64,000 bases of DNA from Prunus persica. Taxonomy: Eukaryota; Streptophyta; Magnoliopsida; Rosales; Rosaceae. A program made the position numbers and the translations under genes. Within the stretch, counting starts at the first letter, position 1. Each line of letters opens with the position of its first letter. Below are positions 61,468 through 64,000 of this stretch, piece by piece. The notes beneath the pieces were generated by a model that was not told the DNA's origin, did not search any database, and was given only the letters and a program-made list of their open reading frames with translations. The DNA is taken from assembly GCF_000346465.2 (NCBI RefSeq), contig NC_034011.1, positions 21,526,264-21,590,263 of the forward strand, in the 5' to 3' direction.

Positions 61468-63114
61468 AATTAAAAATATAATAGAAACTTAAATTTACTA
61501 AGCTATGAACATTTGAAGGGATGAAAATAAATAAATAAATATTGTCCTCTTATTGACGTAATTGTTGCTTCACTGCATATGGCTAGCACAGCTTAACATA
61601 ACATTCCTTACCCACCACATGCTTGGTGAAATGCTTCACTCCACTAATGGCATGTTTGCTGATTTGTAATTAGATTACGAGGAATTGAATTGATGGTATG
61701 TTTACTAATCAGGAATTGGAATTCTCATCTGGAATTGAATTCCACCTATTGAGAATTCATGTGTTTACTTTACATTAAGGAATTGAAAAGTAAGTGGAGC
61801 CCACACAAAATTAGAAATTGAATTCAAGACCAAGCTCATATGGACTCAAGACAATTGGTCTTCTTCTTGGGAGTCCAGTAAGCCCAATCAATGCACTCAG
61901 AAAAAAGCCCAAACACATTGATATCAGAAGTGAGACCGCATGAGTCGTTCAAACTGCCCAAATCAAACCAATTCGAGCGATTCATATAATTAAAAAAAAG
62001 TGTAATCTTAAACCGCGAAATTAAACCAATCCGAGTCACATAGAAAGAATCTTAAACCGAGCTGAACTAAATAATAATTTATTTGATTTGGTTTGGTTTA
62101 GTTTGATTTAGGTATTTTTTGATCCGACATAACCCTAAATAATGTTGAGAGGAGGAAGAGGAGGAAGAGAGAAAGAGAATACAATGTACCGTAGCGGGTA
62201 GTGCGATGAAACGTGAAATTGGAGTAGGGTGGTCCCCTATATCACATGGGAGAACCAGAAGTTGCAAGAAAAATGGGGACACCTTTTGGGTAGTCGTGAA
62301 AGGCTTTCGTCGATTGGGCGTAAAATAAGAAAATTGTACCTACTTTTCAGTAAGATGCATCGTACAAATTTGTTGTCACTTGTCTCATAGCCAGCTACAC
62401 ACACAAAGCACCATCACCATATGTTTAGTTACTACTTACTCTACTCTTAATTTATTTTTACTTCTAATGTTTAGGGTGACGATGATGCCACTAATTTGAG
62501 TACTGCGCCGATATGCACATTGCCCCCCCCACTAATTTAATCTAATCTGATTTAAGCAAGGCATGTTCATAGTAACACCACGTGAAGGTGACACTCGAAA
62601 ATGTGCAAGGATTTCAGAGAGTTGAGTTTGTGGCATTCCCTTCACTTATCCAACCAAAAATGTCCAATAAAACTCTCCTAGAAGACAAGGCTATACAGCG
62701 CATCCATGGATGACCCTCTCTTGGGTCTTGGCAGCAGCCCAATTGTTTTTCACGTGCCCAGTTGAGACGTAGAGTCTCCATCATCTTGTTTTGTCACCGT
62801 GCAAAACAATCATTGTCCCCTTCTCTTATCCAACCAACTCAAACTCATCAAATTATCTAAATACAATAAAAAATAACAGAGATTGATAATTAAGTATAAA
62901 GTTATTAACATAACAGTCAAAAGTTAAATAGTCTGAAACACAAAGTAAAGTAGCATACTAAACTACCCAACAATACATACAAAACGAAACCACCACAAAG
63001 AATTTCATTTTAAACTAATAAACCCTACTTCAGCAATTAGGCTAAAACCCCTTTGCCCCCAAAATTACTAAATAAAACCCTCCTCCTGCCTGCCTGCCTG
63101 CCTGCCTGCCTTCT
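61468..63114. other. Intergenic, no gene seen
   Basis: 61630-61830 is a repeat-like stretch rich in ggaattgaatt and its complement aattcaattcc-like text, typical of a MITE. 62087-62110 is a gtttggttta run. 63085-63110 is (CCTG)n. No coding feature supported. Confidence 0.45.
63085..63110. repeat. (CCTG)n microsatellite downstream of the glucanase
   Basis: Tetranucleotide run of about six units ending a few bases past the glucanase stop codon, hence in its probable 3' UTR. Confidence 0.9.
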
Positions 63115-64000
63115 TCAATATCCAGTGGGCAGCTCACATTTCCCATACTCTGCAACCAAAAACAGATATAAACAACATTATTATATTTTACCCCTAAACA
63201 GTATATCAATATAAAGCCAAATCAATGCCCTCGGTAACACCAATGTGTAAACAGTAAAAGGCAAACACAACCCCCAATAAATCATGATCACGTGACGTCA
63301 TTTGACCTCGCGTGCCAACATCTCGTGGACCAAGAGTCAAATTTTCACACGGCAGCGCATTTTAGTATCATAACCATATTATTTCACTAACATGTACCAC
63401 TGCGTAATGAGAAATTACTGTAAAGTACTTACTGGGTGGTTGAGAGACCACGTAGGCCGCCCCGCCAAAATAACACGTGCCGACCCCACGTGCCTTCTTT
63501 TGGTAATAACTGTTGAAAGCGTACGATGCGTGGGCCTCCAGTGTGTTAGGATCATAACACGCGGAGCCTGGCTGGATCTGATGGCAGTCTGCCCCGCCCT
63601 CACCGCAAGCGTAGTCTAGAGCCCTCTGCAGCTTCTCCTTTCCCGCCTCACCATTCGCCACGCACCACGTGTTCCCGGTCAAACTCTTCGACACGTCACC
63701 TCCCCCGTTGACCGGTGCGGTCATGTGTTGGTTTCCAGCGACAGGCGACCGGTGGTCGTGGTAGTTCTTCAACCCTTCAAAAGTAAACGGTATGTCGTAA
63801 ACTTTGCGTTCGTTGGGGAAGAAGAGGCCGTAGTTTCTCTCCGATGTGGGCCCGTTTTTCCTGTCCTCGTTAAACAGAGCGAAGAGATAGACGGTCAAAT
63901 CTGCCTTCGGCCTCAGGGGGGTCCCACCACCGGTCAAGATCCGGCGGACGAGGTTGCCGTTGTAAGCAGCTGCGTTCTCCAAGCTAGCACCTACCTCGTT
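63115..64000 (-). CDS. Glucan endo-1,3-beta-glucosidase (GH17) with X8/CBM43 domain, 5' part outside the window
   Basis: Partial: the gene enters from the right edge. Exon 64000-63433 and a tiny last exon 63149-63115 (35 nt) join in phase to end KYGKCELPTGY. The GH17 C-terminal strand-helix unit is clear (TVYLFALFNEDRKNGPTSERNYGLFFP), with the conserved FNE acid. About 60 residues on, an X8 (CBM43) domain begins at WCVAN and continues ACGEGGADC, QPGSAC, AHASYAFNSYYQ and GTCYFGGAAYV. Its sixth cysteine lies in the last exon (KCEL). X8 domains bind beta-1,3-glucan, so the enzyme probably acts on callose in the cell wall or at plasmodesmata. There is no hydrophobic C-terminal tail after X8, so no GPI-anchor signal is seen. 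The signal peptide and the catalytic nucleophile lie off-window. Confidence 0.93.

Overview
This is plant nuclear DNA: genes are split by GT-AG introns, AT-rich spacers separate the genes, and there are many small transposon remnants and CT/GA microsatellites. The 1-aminocyclopropane-1-carboxylate oxidase (ACO) at 21830-23102 agrees residue for residue, as far as I can recall, with the fruit-ripening ACO1 of stone fruits. Rosaceae, probably Prunus, is therefore the best guess.

Layout. 1-20 kb is a gene-poor, repeat-rich block. It holds a PIF/Harbinger remnant (1-2106), a broken second ACO copy (4060-5071), two arrays of ~20-bp palindromes built on a tandem ~784-bp unit (5690-7445 and, inverted, 14283-16957), two receptor-kinase pseudogene fragments, and a decayed copy of the telomere-capping gene TEN1 (16986-18118). 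The intact ACO gene follows. The broken ACO body (3.1-5.1 kb) and a second copy of the ACO promoter (18.65-19.43 kb) read as the two halves of one ancient tandem duplicate, now 13.6 kb apart. 24.2-29.3 kb has no gene I can support.

29.3-44.6 kb is single-copy housekeeping territory: a ten-exon P-loop NTPase of unknown role (minus), an intronless armadillo-repeat protein (plus), and an AP180-type clathrin assembly protein (minus).

45.7-61.5 kb is a cluster of five membrane fatty-acid desaturase genes (ADS/delta-9 family). Two are on the plus strand (47338-49260, 51826-53241), two on the minus strand (54930-56259, 57645-58950), and one is a plus-strand pseudogene (60605-61467) that is a recent inverted copy of the third gene. 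The four intact genes share the same five-exon structure and all three histidine boxes. The window ends inside a minus-strand GH17 beta-1,3-glucanase gene with a C-terminal X8 domain.

Genes here work in separate pathways (ethylene synthesis, lipid desaturation, clathrin endocytosis, callose turnover); shared history through local duplication, not co-function, explains the clustering. Several transposon insertions can be dated relative to the duplications because a sister copy preserves the empty site.
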